DNA of 64,000 bases from Capsicum annuum (lineage: Eukaryota > Streptophyta > Magnoliopsida > Solanales > Solanaceae), in assembly GCF_002878395.1 (NCBI RefSeq), contig NC_061117.1, positions 222,646,295 through 222,710,294 on the forward strand. The letters are read 5' to 3'. Of this stretch, positions 11,500 through 25,245 are shown in pieces. The notes under the pieces were generated by a model. That model had not been told where the DNA came from. It did no database searches and saw only the letters and a list, made by a program, of their open reading frames with translations. Each line of letters starts with the position of its first letter. Position 1 is the stretch's first letter. A program made the translations under genes and the position numbers.

Positions 11500-12340
11500 C
11501 TACCTCCATGTAACCCAAAAAAGCTAGTCAAGATTTTCTACTCTTGACTGACATTTTCCCTTATGAAAATACTCCTTTTTAGTTATCAGAAAACAAAAGT
11601 AAATACACAATACCCTCAAGTAGATAAAAAGATTAAAACTTTTCACAAATTAATGTCACTTAACAAGATTTTCTATTCTATTCTTGGCTAACATTATCAC
11701 TAAAGAAAAATGCCTCTTTTTAGCTATTAGAAAACAAAATTAAATACCAATACCCTCAAGAAGCTAGAAAAAATTTAACTTTTCACAAATTACAGTCGCT
11801 CAACAAGATTTTCAATTCTTGGCTAACATTATCACTAAAGAAAAATGCCTCTTTTTAGCTATTAGAAAACAAAATTAAATACCAATACCCTCAAGAAGCT
11901 AGAAAAAATTTAACTTTTCACAAATTACAGTCACTCAACAAGATTTTCTATTCTTGGCTAACATTATCCCCAAGAAAAATACCTCTTTTTAGCTATCAGA
12001 AAACAAAAGTAAATACTCAATACCCTCAAGAAGCAAGAAAAATTCAAACTTTACACAAATTAAAGTCACTCAACAAGATTTTCTATTCTTGGCTAACATT
12101 ATCACTAAGGAAAATACCTCTTTTTAGATATTAGAAAATAAAAGTAAATACCCACACAAATTAAAGTCACACAAGAAAATCCAACTAGAAACACAACAAT
12201 GTTACTCAAGAATATTTCCTATTCTTGGCTAACATTATCTATTAATCAAAAATCCCTCTTTTAGCTATCAAAAAACAAAAATGAACACCCAATACCTTCA
12301 AGAAAACAACCCCAAAACAAAAATCAAAACTTTTCAAAAA
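11500..12340. repeat. Tandem array, period about 135 bp, upstream of the zinc-finger gene
   Basis: The core CCTCTTTTTAGCTATTAGAA recurs (with small changes) near 11572, 11713, 11848, 11981, 12115 and 12253, each followed by AACAAAA, TACCCTCAAGAAG, TTTCACAAATTA and TTCTTGGCTAACATTATC. About six copies are present; the middle ones (11711-11980) are nearly identical and the outer ones decayed, the pattern expected from unequal exchange. It starts about 120 bp upstream of the ATG on the minus strand, so it lies in the promoter, 5' UTR or a leader intron. Confidence 0.85.
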
Positions 12341-13739
12341 ATTAAAGTCACCCCATGAAGCAAAAAAAGCTTAATAGGCACAAGAGAGTAAACTAGGAAG
12401 AGGATAATAATGTCAATTGAATGAAAAAACAAGAATCTATTGAATTCTATTGTTAAAGAAAAACAAGACAAGAAACATAAGAAGCTTTTAAATTTTTTTG
12501 GTTTGGTGATATTAATGAATGACAGTAACACAAGCTAAGGTGCACAAACACAGTATAAAGATTCAGAAAAGACAGAGAGACAGGCTAAAAATTTAAATTT
12601 ACTCTGACACTTGAAGAGTCACAGTCTCACTCACCTCACTCTTCACCTCTAATTTTTTTTGAATTGAATGAGAATCACATTTGAATTTAATAACACTAGT
12701 ACTATATCATATATGAGAAAAACGGAGTTTTCGATTAATGAATAAAATTGTTCTCAAGTGATCATAAATATGACAACAAAATTATTTGTACTGTTAGATA
12801 AAACTACTTACAAAATAGATTATTATAGTTTGATCTTCTCCTAACAATGCATAGTGCGTATAACTAGAGTTTTAGTATGATGGACTATTTTTTAGTACTA
12901 TATCATTGATGAATAAAATATATATTTTTTTTGAAAAATAATAACAAGGTACTGAATAATATCACAAGTTTCAATGATATTTTTCCCTATTTTAATCAAT
13001 CCAACAACTAATTTTCATGTTAATGGCAAGTAGTCTTGTTATGTCTATTGTTGCATGTTAAAGGGAAAAGTAGATCAACATTACAAGCCCCACATATTTA
13101 TTGTTGCATAAGTGTTAATACTATGTAGCATTCTCTAAAAGTAATTATATTTATATTTTTAAAGAATTTAACATAAATGTAATAATATTTTTTAAAAATT
13201 CAAACAACATATATAATATAGTCAAATAAAAGGTTTAATTTGTAAGTTATATTTACTTATTATAATTTATACATATGAACTTATCATGAAAAGATATAAA
13301 TTTATATGAAAATATTTGAATTTACAAAGAAATAATTAATAACAGCATGAATAATTTTGCACGTGGGATCTTGCTTGCTCATATTATTAATTTAGAGGAT
13401 CGTAGTAGGTAGATAGCTAATGTAAAATTAATTTTATTTAGATTGAAAACAAAACGAATTTCTATATTATAATAGTAATAATTTAAAAGTAGATAAATGA
13501 TATAAAAAATAGATAAGTTTAAACTGTTCTTTCAACGAATAAAGAATTAATAGTGGTCTAATAAAATAAAAACAAATATTGAAAATTTTCAGAGTGTAAA
13601 TATCATTGGTATAACAATTGTATGGACCAAACTAATTTTTCAAGAAAAGAATTACATAATTACACTAAATATTTCTGTTTTTTAGCCTGTAAAATGTAAA
13701 TAAGCATAAGTCTAGGGAAATTAATGTGATTTTGCTACA
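12341..13739. other. Distal upstream region of the zinc-finger gene, AT-rich
   Basis: A minus-strand segment near 12660-12550 with a pyrimidine-rich GCCTGTCTCTCTGTCTTTT looks like a possible 5' leader of the zinc-finger mRNA, which would put the 135-bp array in a leader intron (inference only). From 12700 to 13740 it is very AT-rich and I see nothing that can be called. Confidence 0.3.
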
Positions 13740-13995
13740 GAATGTTGTACCTTTGGGATCCGGCTTCTCTCTATTTTCACTATCTCCATTTTTTCCAAGT
13801 CCCCTTTTGGTTAATGACATATGGCTTAATTAAAATGAATGACTAAAATTTAATTTATTTTAAACTAAATCCCCAACCATGGTTAATATAATAAATATAT
13901 TATATCAACTAAAATAGATTGCTTATTCAATATTCCCTCCCAATTATTGCTCTTAACTTTTTCTTATTCCCTCCAAATTTATCAATTCTAAATTG
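13740..13995 (+). repeat. Dispersed repeat, copy 1 (inverted relative to 31260-31560)
   Basis: GGATCCGGCTTCTCTCTATT, then TTAATGACATATGGCTTAAT, then TAATATAATAAATA and TCCCTCCCAATTATTGCTCT, appear in the same order on the opposite strand at 31548-31310. Roughly 250 bp is shared. No target-site duplication or clear inverted ends were found, so its class is open. Confidence 0.65.
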
Positions 13996-14946
13996 ACAAC
14001 CCATCTAAGATTATGGATGCAAATAAACTGTTTTATATTTTTACCACAAAAATTATTTTTTTTCAAAAAATCAATAGAAAGAATACAAGGAGGAGGGAAA
14101 ACAGAGAAGAAGAATCTTTAATTTTCTGAGTTGAGGCAGAATATCCCCAGGTTCTTTTTCATCAATTTTTGATTAGAAAAAGTGTATACAATATGTTTGT
14201 GAAAATTTCCAATGAACTGTTTTGGTTAGAATGATTGAACTTTGGTATCAGTTAGCATATAAAGCTTTTCATTTTAACGTAATAGACCATTAAACAATGA
14301 TCTGACATGATAACTTATAAGCTAAAATAAAATTTTACTTTATCATATATATTGGAGTCTTATGTATGGTTTGATATTTATCCAATTGATAAAGGCCTTT
14401 GCTACATTAGGAATATACTAAAAAGAGTCGATTATTTGACTATCTTGTCTATTATTTGCCTAATTTGCCAAGTTATTTGCAATCATATTAGTTTCCTTTC
14501 GGCAGTGAATTTCTTTAATGTCAACATGTTTCATCATTTATTGAATCTTCTCAACAATGTAGTTAAGCTTTTAGTTGCATTGTCTTTCTCTCTGAATCAT
14601 CTAGAAAATGATTAGTGAATCAATCTTCCAAAGAAAATTGTTCAGGTTTCTTTTTCAAACACACTTACAACTCTTGTCAAACAACTATGTCTTCAGTTTT
14701 ATGTTGCTATCACATGTAATAGGGGGATAAAATCCATAACAAAATCACATGTATCAGCCCTCAAAACACCTCCCATGCCAGCTCTTCCAACAATGATACA
14801 AAACTGCCAATGATTCACTTATAAAGCTTTTTATTTTAATTTAATAGACCTTATTTTGACATCAGTTAACTTATAAAACAATGATTCAATCTGTAGAATA
14901 CATTGGGACAAATGTCTTATTTTCTTTTTTTTTTCATGATAGATTC
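13996..14946. other. Upstream of the FAR1-like pseudogene, with a local direct repeat
   Basis: TATAAAGCTTTTCATTTTAA (about 14259) recurs as TATAAAGCTTTTTATTTTAA (about 14820), each followed by a TAATAGACC block and a CA-rich stretch. The pair is about 560 bp apart. No coding frame of interest. Confidence 0.4.
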
Positions 14947-16990
14947 ATGGAGACTGCGTCTCTAAATGATCATAATAACACTTCTCATTCTTTTGAGACA
15001 ATAAAACTTAGAATGAAATTTGATTTGGATGAGGATGAATTTAATTACTACAATGAATATGCTGCTACAATTGATTTTAGTGTAAGAAAGGAGTATGCCA
15101 ACAAAAGTAAAGCTCATAGATACATAACTTCAAGAAAATTTGCATGCTATAAAGAAGGTTATAGGGGAAAGGACAAGCGATATATGTTGGTTAAGAAACC
15201 TAGAAAAGAAACTAGCTAGGACGGGTTGTTTAGCTCATATGGTCGTAAGCCGTCAACCAAATGAAAAGTTTTCAGTCATTTCATTTGAAAAGAAGCACAA
15301 TCATTCACTTGTTGATCCATCTCTAGCTCACATGTTACCATCACAAAGAACTATTAATCTTTCTCAAGCATATGAAATTGATTTATTAGATGATTCAGGA
15401 ATATATCCTAAGTCTTCTTTTAATTATGTCGCTCGTCAAGTGGGAGGGAAAACTGCTTTGGGTTTTACATAGAGAGATCAGAAGAACTATCTTTGGGATA
15501 AAAGGAAAAAAAGTCTACAACATGGAGTGGCTCGTAGCTTGGTAAATTATTTTGAAGAAAGAGTAATAAAAGATTTCATCTTTACGATTTTCTTTGCAAT
15601 TAGATGATGATGGCTTGATAACAAATGTATTCTGGCTGATGCTAAAATGATAAGAGATTTTCAAATTTATAGAGAAGTTGTATCATTTGATACAACATAT
15701 AGAACAAATAAGGAGTATTGTCCATTGACGTTGTTTGTTGGGTTAAATAATCACAGAGAGATGATTGTATTTGGTGCTGCCCTTTTATATGAAGAAACAG
15801 CTGGAGCATTTGAGTGGCTTTTTAATGTATTTTTTAGAGTTATGTCTTCAGATAAGCTACAAAAATTCATCACAGATAAAGATCCTGCAATTAATTTAGC
15901 AGTATCCTTAGTGATGCCTCAAACATATCACCGTCTATGTATATGGCACTTGGGACAGAACGTATATAAACACCTTGGACATATTTTTAGAGCTCATAAA
16001 TCATTTCAAAGTGATTTTAGCAAGTTACTTTTTGATTACGAGTATGAAGCAGATTTTTTAAATGCATGGGAAGAAATGCTTGAAAAGTACGACCTTAAGG
16101 ATAATAGTTGGTTGAAAAACACCTTTACTCTAAGAAAAAAATGGTCCATGACATATGGTAGAGATACATTTTTAGTTGGTATGCAAAGTACACAATTGAG
16201 TGAAAGTTTCAACGGATCACTTAAGGCCTAATTGAAATCTGATTTAGATATTGTACAATTCTTCAAGCATTTTGAAAGAGCCGTTGATGATAACCATGCT
16301 AATGAAAGAAAGTCCAAATATACTGCGACTATATTTGATTTATTTGAGAAGCAGTGGGAAAAATCATTACTTGTTTCAGTAAACAACTTTTGTGATGAAG
16401 GAGATTGCTATAAATACAATGTTAGAACACATGAAAGCGATAGGGAGTATACAGTAGCTATGAATCAATCAACAAAAATAGTGTCTTGTAGTTGCAAATT
16501 ATTTGAATTTTCAGGTATATTATGTGGTCATGCTTTAAAGATTTTGGACACTTTAAATGTGAAGGATAAGATTTTCGATCACTATATAGTGAAAAGGTGG
16601 ACAAAAGATGCTACTAACTTGATGGCAATGGATATTAAAGGTTCCATGGGAGGAAGTGATCCAAAAGCTGAGGTTAGTACAAGGTACAAATATTTTTGCA
16701 AAAACTTTATCCAAATTGCAAGTGAAACTTCAGAATTCAGAGAGATATGAATTGGCTGTGAAGTATGTCAATGAGATAATTGAGAAATTGAAGGAAATAA
16801 AAAAAATAACGAGTCTCATGAAAATCCATCAGTTCCAAGTGAAGTTATACATGATGATACAATATTTGTTGATAGTGAGAACATTACAAAGGTGGCAGGT
16901 TAAAAAAGAAGCAACCAACTCGTCGCTTGAATAGTCGTCCAACGAGCTTTCTTGTAAAGGCCAGAAAGAAGAATAAAATTCAATCGTCTC
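14947..16990 (+). pseudogene. FAR1-related / MULE-transposase-like pseudogene
   Basis: Translated pieces follow the order of FAR1/FHY3-type proteins, which derive from Mutator-like transposases. The FAR1 DNA-binding domain (about 14998-15310) includes FSVRKEYANKSK, ITSRKFACYKEG and KKHNHSL. The MULE transposase domain (about 15640-16140) has VSFDTTYRTN and FITDKDPAI, with the expected aspartates, and YHRLCIWHLGQN. A SWIM zinc finger CSCKLFEFSGILCGHALKIL lies near 16485-16545. It is broken: frameshift near 15215, stop TAG at 15470-15472, frameshift near 15600, in-frame TAA at 16229-16231, and a frameshift near 16740. I cannot tell whether it was a domesticated FRS gene or the transposase of a MULE; no terminal inverted repeats were recognised. 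Family members act in the nucleus as transcription factors or transposases. Confidence 0.88.
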
Positions 16991-18155
16991 CATAACAAAC
17001 AATCTTATATGATGCAAGTCACATTGGAGGTCTTCAAGAATCATGTCCACCATTCTTCAATTTTACGACGACTATGGTATGTCATAACAATTATATCGAA
17101 AGCATTACTTTTTTTTTTTTTGAAATGTGTTGCTTCACCTTCCATATTTTTAGCCACTCATCTATTTTCTTTTAGTTGAGAAGACTCCACTTGAATGGTT
17201 GGAGTTATGCCCTCTTATTCAACACAGGAATACCATACATTCTGATGCATACTAATTTGTGTATAAGAAGAGTTTGTAGATTTTAATGAGGAAATGAAAT
17301 AGAAATGTTGGAGACACGAAGTCAAAAAGTAGCGTTGACAATTCACAATTTTCATGCAATAGTAGTTAATATGAACAAGTATTTCCTTTTACAATTTTCA
17401 TGTAGTAGTAGATAATATGAACAGGTAGCATTGACAAAAAAAAATTATAAGTCTATCTCAGTAGGTATTTACAGGATAGGTATTGGGAGCTTATTTACAT
17501 GATAGGTATCACCTGGATATCCGTATCACCTCATGGAAGCTTATTTTTCTCTTTACATGATAGGTATTGGGAGACGAAAATATTTTGCCATGGCAGTCTT
17601 CGGAATTCAATCAAGTATCATCTTATGAAAGTCTATCTCAACTCCTAAGAGTTAGTATAGATTTTATAAGTCATACTTCTCATATAAATGATTTCCGTTG
17701 CAGTATTGATTGTCTTAGTATAATTTTATTTATTACTTGCAGGATATTTCATCTCACGGCTTAAACAAGTACTCTCAAGGTAGATCGTCAATATCATGAA
17801 TAGCGAGAAGTTCTCTTGGTGTACTCATTCTGTTAAGTGGACAATAAAATGAAGTTCTTTTTAAAATGTAATTGCTCTGTATTTTTCAGTAGAATGACTA
17901 GTAGAGGTGGGCATTCCATTTGGTTTTGTCAAAGTTTCAATCAATTTTGAGATAACAAATAAAACTAATCAATTGAATTTTTTTAACTATTCGATCCTTT
18001 CTTAGTTGTTTCGTTCTTGGGTCTCACAGCATACCCGTCTTGAAATCCACATCGGAACATCTGTATCTTTGGCTAACTCGTGCTGAAGTTCTTGAACTCT
18101 CACATGCAGAGCATTTTATTTACTTTAGCCAATCAATTGTGGGCAAGATCGGGAA
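16991..18155. other. Spacer between FAR1-like pseudogene and the 12.4-kb LTR element
   Basis: Non-coding. The phrase TACATGATAGGTATTGGGA recurs with variation near 17470-17575, a small local repeat. Nothing else could be supported. Confidence 0.3.
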
Positions 18156-18160
18156 ATAAG

Positions 18161-20441
18161 TGTCACGACCCAAACTAGGGCCTGGCCGTGAAGGACATTC
18201 CGAACCATGAAGGCCCGGAACACCCTTCTCTATCTGGTAATCATGCGCAACATTCATATAATAATAGGAAATGCGGAAATATAATTGAATACAGAAACAT
18301 GGTCATACTCTAAATTTAATTTAACAATGAAGGATAAAACCCCAATATCAACAAAACAACATCTGAATCAGTCTGCGAAATCTCTACTACATCTGAAAAT
18401 GACAACTGTCTGAAACTGGGATAAGGTCCCCAATCGACCTAAACTAAATAAATAACATAATCTGAAAGACATAGGCCTTCTGGAATAAAGAAGGCTCACC
18501 AACTGCACACATCACTGCTGTATGAAAACTCTACGGCCTAGCAGGACCTCTGAACTGAGTTTTAGACCCTGGAAGGAAGGGGGTCAATACAAATGTACTG
18601 GTATGCAAAGCAATCCAAAATAAAGCTTTTCATATACATAAAATAGTTGAGAGCTAATCATAAAACATCATATAAGATATAAATTCCAAAACGCATGGGC
18701 ATTTTTGATAATCATAAAACCTTTCTGTCAATCCAATTTCTGATCTTTGTTTTACTTCTGAGTTAGGTAGCACTCCCTTACAAGTCTGATATTCCACGGG
18801 CTATATGAAATCCACCATTGACTCGGCGGGGAAGCCCCCAACCCAAGTGTGTCACAAAGGTTGGAGTGTCTGAGTCAGATACGCCACAGGGAACTAGGCC
18901 AGCGTATAATAATATACCCGGATCGATAAATCACGGTTTTGGACAATGAGTTGTATTAACTCGTGCCTTCTTCGGGGAACCACCAAAGCTCTCTTTATGC
19001 CCAATTTTAGTCTGTTCTGAAACATGTATCATTCTAGTTTCAAAATCTGAAAATCTGATTTCAAACATGCATTCTATTCTGTTCTGAATTAACATGGCAT
19101 TATCTGAGTTGGTGTCGTCACACCAAGACTTGCAAGTCCTATTTCTGAGCCATAATGCATCATTCAAGATTCTTTCATAAAACTCAATTCAGGCCACCCA
19201 AACATATAGATAGTATAAGAGATTTCATGTTCTGAAAACTATGCAAAAATTTTCATTCTTTCAATAAATATGTAGTGGTCATGTAATGTTTGACAAACCA
19301 TGCAACTATTCTTATTATATATTTATATTCAACTTTGGTAAACATAAACATCCCTCTCTTTTGAAATTAAAACCATAATTCAACATAGCATTAATCAAGA
19401 CATTTCATATCATGCTTTTCAAGATGCATTCAAAATAGTCCATAGCATATGAAAAGTAAAGAAAAATCATAACAAGAGAGGGATTCTTTAGGATTCATGC
19501 TCTCAATTGTATATTCATCCTTAAACACATGCATACATATATATAGAGTTTCAAATCAATTTGGGGGAAGGCCTAAAGACCAAAACAATATTGATCAAGG
19601 CATCTAAAACCTGCTAGTAATCGTAAATTCAAAACTCCTTTCTTAAAAATCATGGTTTCTAAACCGTTAGCATGAATTAAAGATGGTTTCTTTGCCCATG
19701 AAATTTTAGGAAAACCCCACGTACCTTAATTTATGACTCTTGAATGAACTCATGCTTTAGGGATGCTATTCGAATAATTGATGGGTTCTTCTTGTAGCCA
19801 TCGCAATGGAATTTTGAATCTCGAAGAATTATTGAAAACCCACAGTGAAATCTTAAGATATTTTGATCTTTGGTTTGAAACTCTAAGAAGTGTTCTTGGT
19901 GATTTTGAGAAAGAATGACCTTATTTTGGTGTTTGGGGGATTTAATCCCATGTTATGGCTGAATAGGGGGCGGGGGTGAAAAATATCACTTTTGCCTTTA
20001 AAAACATAAAAATAGAACCTGAAAATTGGGTGCGTGTGACAGAGCATGCGTTGTACGCTAATCGCACGATGCTACTGTCTCAATCACGAAAATGGCCATA
20101 ACTTTTCGCTCGGTCAGATTTTGGCGAAATTGGTATTGTTGGAAAGATAATTCGAAGAGCTTTCATTTGATATACAGTAATCCCTCTAATTCGTTATATA
20201 CAAAGAGTTATGGTCAATTGAAGTTGATCCAAGTTTCGACGCTCACTCAAACTCGCACGATAGGAAAGCTTTCAACTTGTCCTTGAGTTAGGGGACCTCT
20301 ATGATCTCAATTCATGCTCAAATAGGTTCCCACACTACATAATTTATTAACATGCCAAATTTACATAGAATTTATGGATTTTGGATCATCTACGTATAAA
20401 AACGATGATTTTTGTTCTAGCCCATAACGCGGGGTGTTACA
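18161..20441 (-). repeat. 3' LTR of the LARD-like element
   Basis: Pairs over its whole length with 28327-30599. On the minus strand it starts TGTAACACCCCG and ends GTCGTGACA. A block near 20092-20230 is shared with the LTRs at 44144 and 47783. Confidence 0.9.
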
Positions 20442-21556
20442 TTATCTCCCCCTTGGGATCATTCCTTTCGTCCTAGAATGATGGATAGGAACTTGTTGAA
20501 GCCTTAAAGGTATGGAATAACACGGACATGGTGTGTCTTCTAAGAACGGATATAACTGATCTGAAACACTTAAACTTCCATCATGAAACTGAATTCTGAG
20601 CTGACTTGACTTTACTTGCTTCAAGGAGCTGATTTATGCTGAGAATTTAGGATTCCCTTGAAGTGTTCATGATCCAATCATACATATTGAATTGAGAAGT
20701 GATTACTTATACAAGTACGAATCATGAGGCAACAAGATTTAGATCGTACAAAGGTATTACACTGTCTGTGCTAAAATACCTGGAAGATATTTGAGATTAT
20801 GCGCTGAACACTTGTGAACTGAGTCACAACTAAATAGCTGAATCTGAAACATAATGCTTGGATTGAACTGAATTCTCAATTTACATGTATGGAGTGGATT
20901 ATCTCTTGGGGATAGTCATATATATGAGACTTCAGATAGTAGGACTGGGTGAGAAGGTGGAAAACCACGGTAACTTGTCTGTCTGACTGTTAAACTGAAT
21001 TGCTAGCTATACAGACTGAATCATACTGGACACTTATACTTAACTGGAGTATCTCTTCAACACTCTTTCTAAAGAAGTTCTAGCAACATTAGGTAGTAAA
21101 GAATCTTAGGCACGATCTACACCAGACATCCGACTAAGGAATCAAAGCATTGACATTACTCTATAGCATGGAATATAGACATATAACTCACGAACTAGGA
21201 TAGAACTTACCAGGCCTTAGGAATGCAGCTTCTTACTTTCAAGCTTAGGACACTCCTCGAATACTCCCTTAACTATACTATTCCCTTTAAATACCATATT
21301 CATTGGTTCAACTTATAATTCTCATATGGGCGTTGACAAATCTTTCTACTAATGCCTAAAGTAACATAAGTCCTCTCACCATGATCAAGCCTAACTCCAA
21401 ATCACAAAGTACAATATGCCACACCACGTTACTAGTCTAAACTATATGATTCAACTTTCTAAAAATTCATTCACATCGATAGGGGGCAGGGAACCAATAA
21501 GAAGCATTTCCGGGCCTATCAAACAAACTATAGGTCAGTATGTCATTGAAGCCTAT
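20442..21556 (-). other. Internal region of the LARD-like element, 3' part
   Basis: Begins with the polypurine tract at 20442-20457. No conserved integrase, RT or gag motif is visible on either strand; short open frames here are not credible. Confidence 0.6.
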
Positions 21557-24500
21557 TGTTTTGCGGAGAAATTTTGACTTTTGAAAGAGAGTCGCCACTT
21601 AATTTTAAAAAGGAATTAAGAAACCTTTCAAGAGTTTCTTCAAATGATCCAAAACATAAAAATCGTTTAAGTTAAGAGACTCTGAGTAAGCGGTTCTTAT
21701 TAACGTTTTAGGAAGGTGTTAGGCACCTAAAACGTCCGCTAACTTGCAGTTATCCGGACTGTTTGAAAACATTCTTTTGACTAACTTTTGAAAAAATCAA
21801 CTTGTTTGAAAAAATGATTGAGTGGGGAAATTTTTTTGCAAAATCAATTTTTTAGCAACTTAGTTAGGGATTTAGCTAGGCTCGCAAGAAATACTTAAAA
21901 CAAGTAAGCGAAAAGAATAAGGGAAAAAGGAAAAGGGAAAAGGGAGAAATAGTGATTTAGAATTTTTATGCCCAAATCGTCGCCCCTGTCCTAATCTAGT
22001 TGGGTCTTTGACCCACATCGCCTGTCCTAGTCTATGTTTTCGAGCTTTTGGCTCGAGTTTCGCTTCACCTGTATTAAGTACGACTTTGGATTCGAGGCCC
22101 AAATGAATACATAAGAAAATAAATAAATACATAAATAAAGACGACAATAAGTAAATGGACAAAATGATAAATGAGACTATTGGGTCTCGTGGTTGCTTCA
22201 AATGATAGGACTTTCACCCCCATTCTTATTTCGGCCCCCTTATTTTTGATATGTCATGAGATCGATGTTGAACTTTCTCTAGGAGTTGACTCGATCGAGA
22301 TGATGGGCCTCAATGGCCGTGAAGAGAATGGGACGAGAAATAGAATCCATTTTTTCTTGTTCAAAGCAAATAGCACATGTAGCAAAGAGGGTAAAGATTA
22401 GGGCAGTAGAAGAAAGCAAAGCTATATAGAGAAATCATGCCCAGATAAAAAAAAAACATCACCTAGACCAACAAAGTAGGAAATAGGAGATAAAGAAATA
22501 ATCAGGAAAACAACATTAGCTAAATAGACGTTTGACATGATTTGAGATCTTTTGATGATTTAAACGAGGAAAAATGTTGGACAATGAACAAAAGTACAAA
22601 CGCAAACTACTGCTACGTGATAGATCAACTGATTCCCAACCTAATCTTAAGTAATTCTTACCCACATAAATGCATCAGAAACTTCAAAGGCAGTCGATCA
22701 TGTATAAAGTAGTAAGTAAAAACTAATTTAAGATCTGTAAGCGGAGAGGATCAAGCACGTAATCACACTACATTTCTAATTCCAACTAGTCGGCATAAGA
22801 GTGCGTACTGAATTATTTAGAGACAGTCCGATATTTCATTAAAAGAAAATAGGAAAAATATTCAAATTTTGACCATGAGCGAAAAATACCAAAACAGCGA
22901 CCCTAACAAAGATATAATGGAATTTCAGGTTAAATAACGAAAGAGGGACAAGTCGTCTTATGACCAGCTGATCCAATTATCAATAGCTTCACGTTAAGGG
23001 TAAAACTGAACGGATAATAATAATCACATCAGGAAAGCTATGCTAAACAAGATGCCCAGACTGAAACAGGGTGTTTAGCTGAAACATAGCACGCCAAGAC
23101 GCATTATTCGAGTATAAACATGACATAATTTTGATGCTACAATGGTTTAAGAAAAACAGAACTAAACAAGACTTGCAAAAGGAAATAATCAATCGAGACA
23201 ACTTGTTGAGTGGAAATTGAAAAGTGGAGTGAAAACTAAGGCATGAAATCAACCAAGAACAATGCATCGAACCATAAGCAACACACAAGATGAAGACAAT
23301 AAATGGATAATTAACCGATGAGATCAAGGTTTAAACAACAGATTTCCAAAGCCAAGGACGTAAAGTGAAGCTAAAATCATGTCAAACAATTCAGACAACA
23401 ATTAACCTAACGCAACAAGAATTATTAAATCTAGAGGGGCAACTAAAAGGCAAAATCTTGATGATGTATATACACGATTCATGTCATAAAATCCTAGATA
23501 AACAACAAGCATCAATTAAAAAGGCAGCATATTCGACGTAATTGCTAAGGGAATTTCGTTTCCTCATTCCCTATTTTCGAATTATTAGGAAGATTCCAAA
23601 TAGAGTACTGATTTTTGAACGGGAAACCCTAAGCTGGAGAGAAATTTTTGAATTTTCAAATTCCAAAATATCTTTTTTTTTTTAAGTCCCAAGTTACCCC
23701 TAATTCATCATCTATATAAGGACCCATTGGGTCATTGTTTAAAAGGGGGGAGAGAGTTCGAAAATTCTTGGGTGGGGAAAATTTGGGAGAAAATTTTAGG
23801 TTTTGCTTTCTTTTAAAAAATTCAAGGTTTCAGAATTAGAGTTGGAAATTTTGGGGGTTCAGAAATAGTGGAGGAAGACAGGTTGAAAATATTAGTTTGA
23901 GGGAAAAGTTTTCTGAAAGCTGGTCGATCAATTGGGAATTCCCTAATCGACAACATTAACTCCCGGTAGTAACGGTTCCGCTGATAGCTCGTCGTCCCGT
24001 TTTACTGTCCTTAAGGAGGTAAATACATTTCACTTTCCTTTAGTTATTATTTTCTGAATTCATCTCTTTCTTAGTAGCCGTAGTTGTTTGTCGTATCCGT
24101 AAATGAGGCTGGTATTTTGTGCTGTAGACGGCTATAATAGCCCTAGGGGTTGTCTTGTAATTATTGCTATGTTATTTCATTGAAGTAGTGCTCAAGTTGA
24201 GATTTTCAACAACCAATCAAAAATTTCCAAGAACATACGATTACCCGAGATTTGCGGGATTTCAACATTAGAAAAAGCCAGCTCACCATATTCTAGAAGA
24301 TTCGAGGCTATTCTTATATGAATCCACGTGGTAAGGCGCATGATACACGCAAGCAACGAGTTGAGGTCGCTTCTCGACGGTTCGGGTATGGCATCGATTT
24401 CGAATTATTGATATAGGTTGTGAATGGGTTATGGAGGGGAATGGTGGAATCGGGTTTTGCTAGTGGTGATGTCATTGATGATCGATTGGGTTAAAGGTTT

Positions 24501-25245
24501 TGATAGAAAATAGGAGTTGTTCTCGTTGATGTTGAAGCTGGTGTTTAAGGTTGAGATTGGAGTGTTGGTTGTTTGAAGAAGAAAAGGAATGGGCTCGGGT
24601 CAAATTATGTGGATTGGGCTTGGGGAGGTTATTGTGTTGGGCCATTTTTGGCTGATTGTCGTTGACTGGGCTGGGCTCAAAATTGTTGTTGTTGTTGTTG
24701 TTGGGAGATTAGAAATAGGAAGGGTCTTTAAAAGGTGGCCGAATTAAATTAGAGAACTTTATTTAAATATTAACCATAATGAATATCAATTGCATTGCAA
24801 TTGTGGTCAACTTGATTTCAATTATGGTCATATTTATTAATTTGGCTAAATTAAACCGAAATTCTATATGAATTAAACACTTGTTTAATCCCGAACTTCT
24901 TAATTAAAAAAAATCAAACACATATTTATCCAAATAAATTATTTTGAGAAATAAAGACATGTTTAAATCAAGATTTCAATCTTTTGAATTTATTTTCAAG
25001 ATTAGCCTTGATTAAAATTCGTTATTTTATAAAATAAATATTTAAGTAGCCAAATTATAAATTTCGTACAATTGACTACGACAATAAATAATCGCTACTT
25101 AAAATGACAAACTTCCCCAGACGAATATATTTTTTTGTTTTTGAAAAAGTTTCTATTCAGACGAAATAAATATTTCGATTTTATTAAAAATCGAAGAAGC
25201 TCGAAATTAAACTTGGTTGTGGAGGGCAAAAATTGGGTGTCAACA
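21557..25245 (-). mobile_element. 3.7-kb solo LTR (Tat/Ogre-like) inside the LARD-like element
   Basis: The insert begins TGTTTTGCGGAG and ends GGTGTCAACA on the plus strand and is flanked by the perfect 5-bp repeat CCTAT (21552-21556 and 25246-25250). The minus-strand start TGTTGACACCCAATTTTTGC is a common LTR start. Near the other end it carries GAGTCGCCACTT (21589-21600) and GGAAGGTGTTAGGCACC (21711-21727), a pair also found in the LTRs of elements E and H. No second LTR, primer site or coding frame lies inside, so a solo LTR left by LTR-LTR recombination is the simplest reading. A TTG microsatellite occurs at 24683-24703. Confidence 0.8.

Noticed and set aside
14352..14615. 87-aa open frame upstream of the FAR1-like pseudogene
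   Set aside because: AT-rich, hydrophobic, no family resemblance, and in a repeat-bearing stretch; treated as chance.
18000..18125. Short minus-strand frame reading NALHVRVQELQHELAKDT
   Set aside because: It looks protein-like but is only about 37 codons, closed by stops on both sides, with no start and no family I can name. Possibly a captured exon fragment, but unsupported.
22171..23327. Short open frames inside the 3.7-kb solo LTR
   Set aside because: Fewer than 110 codons, no conserved motifs, both strands equally open; chance frames in LTR sequence.
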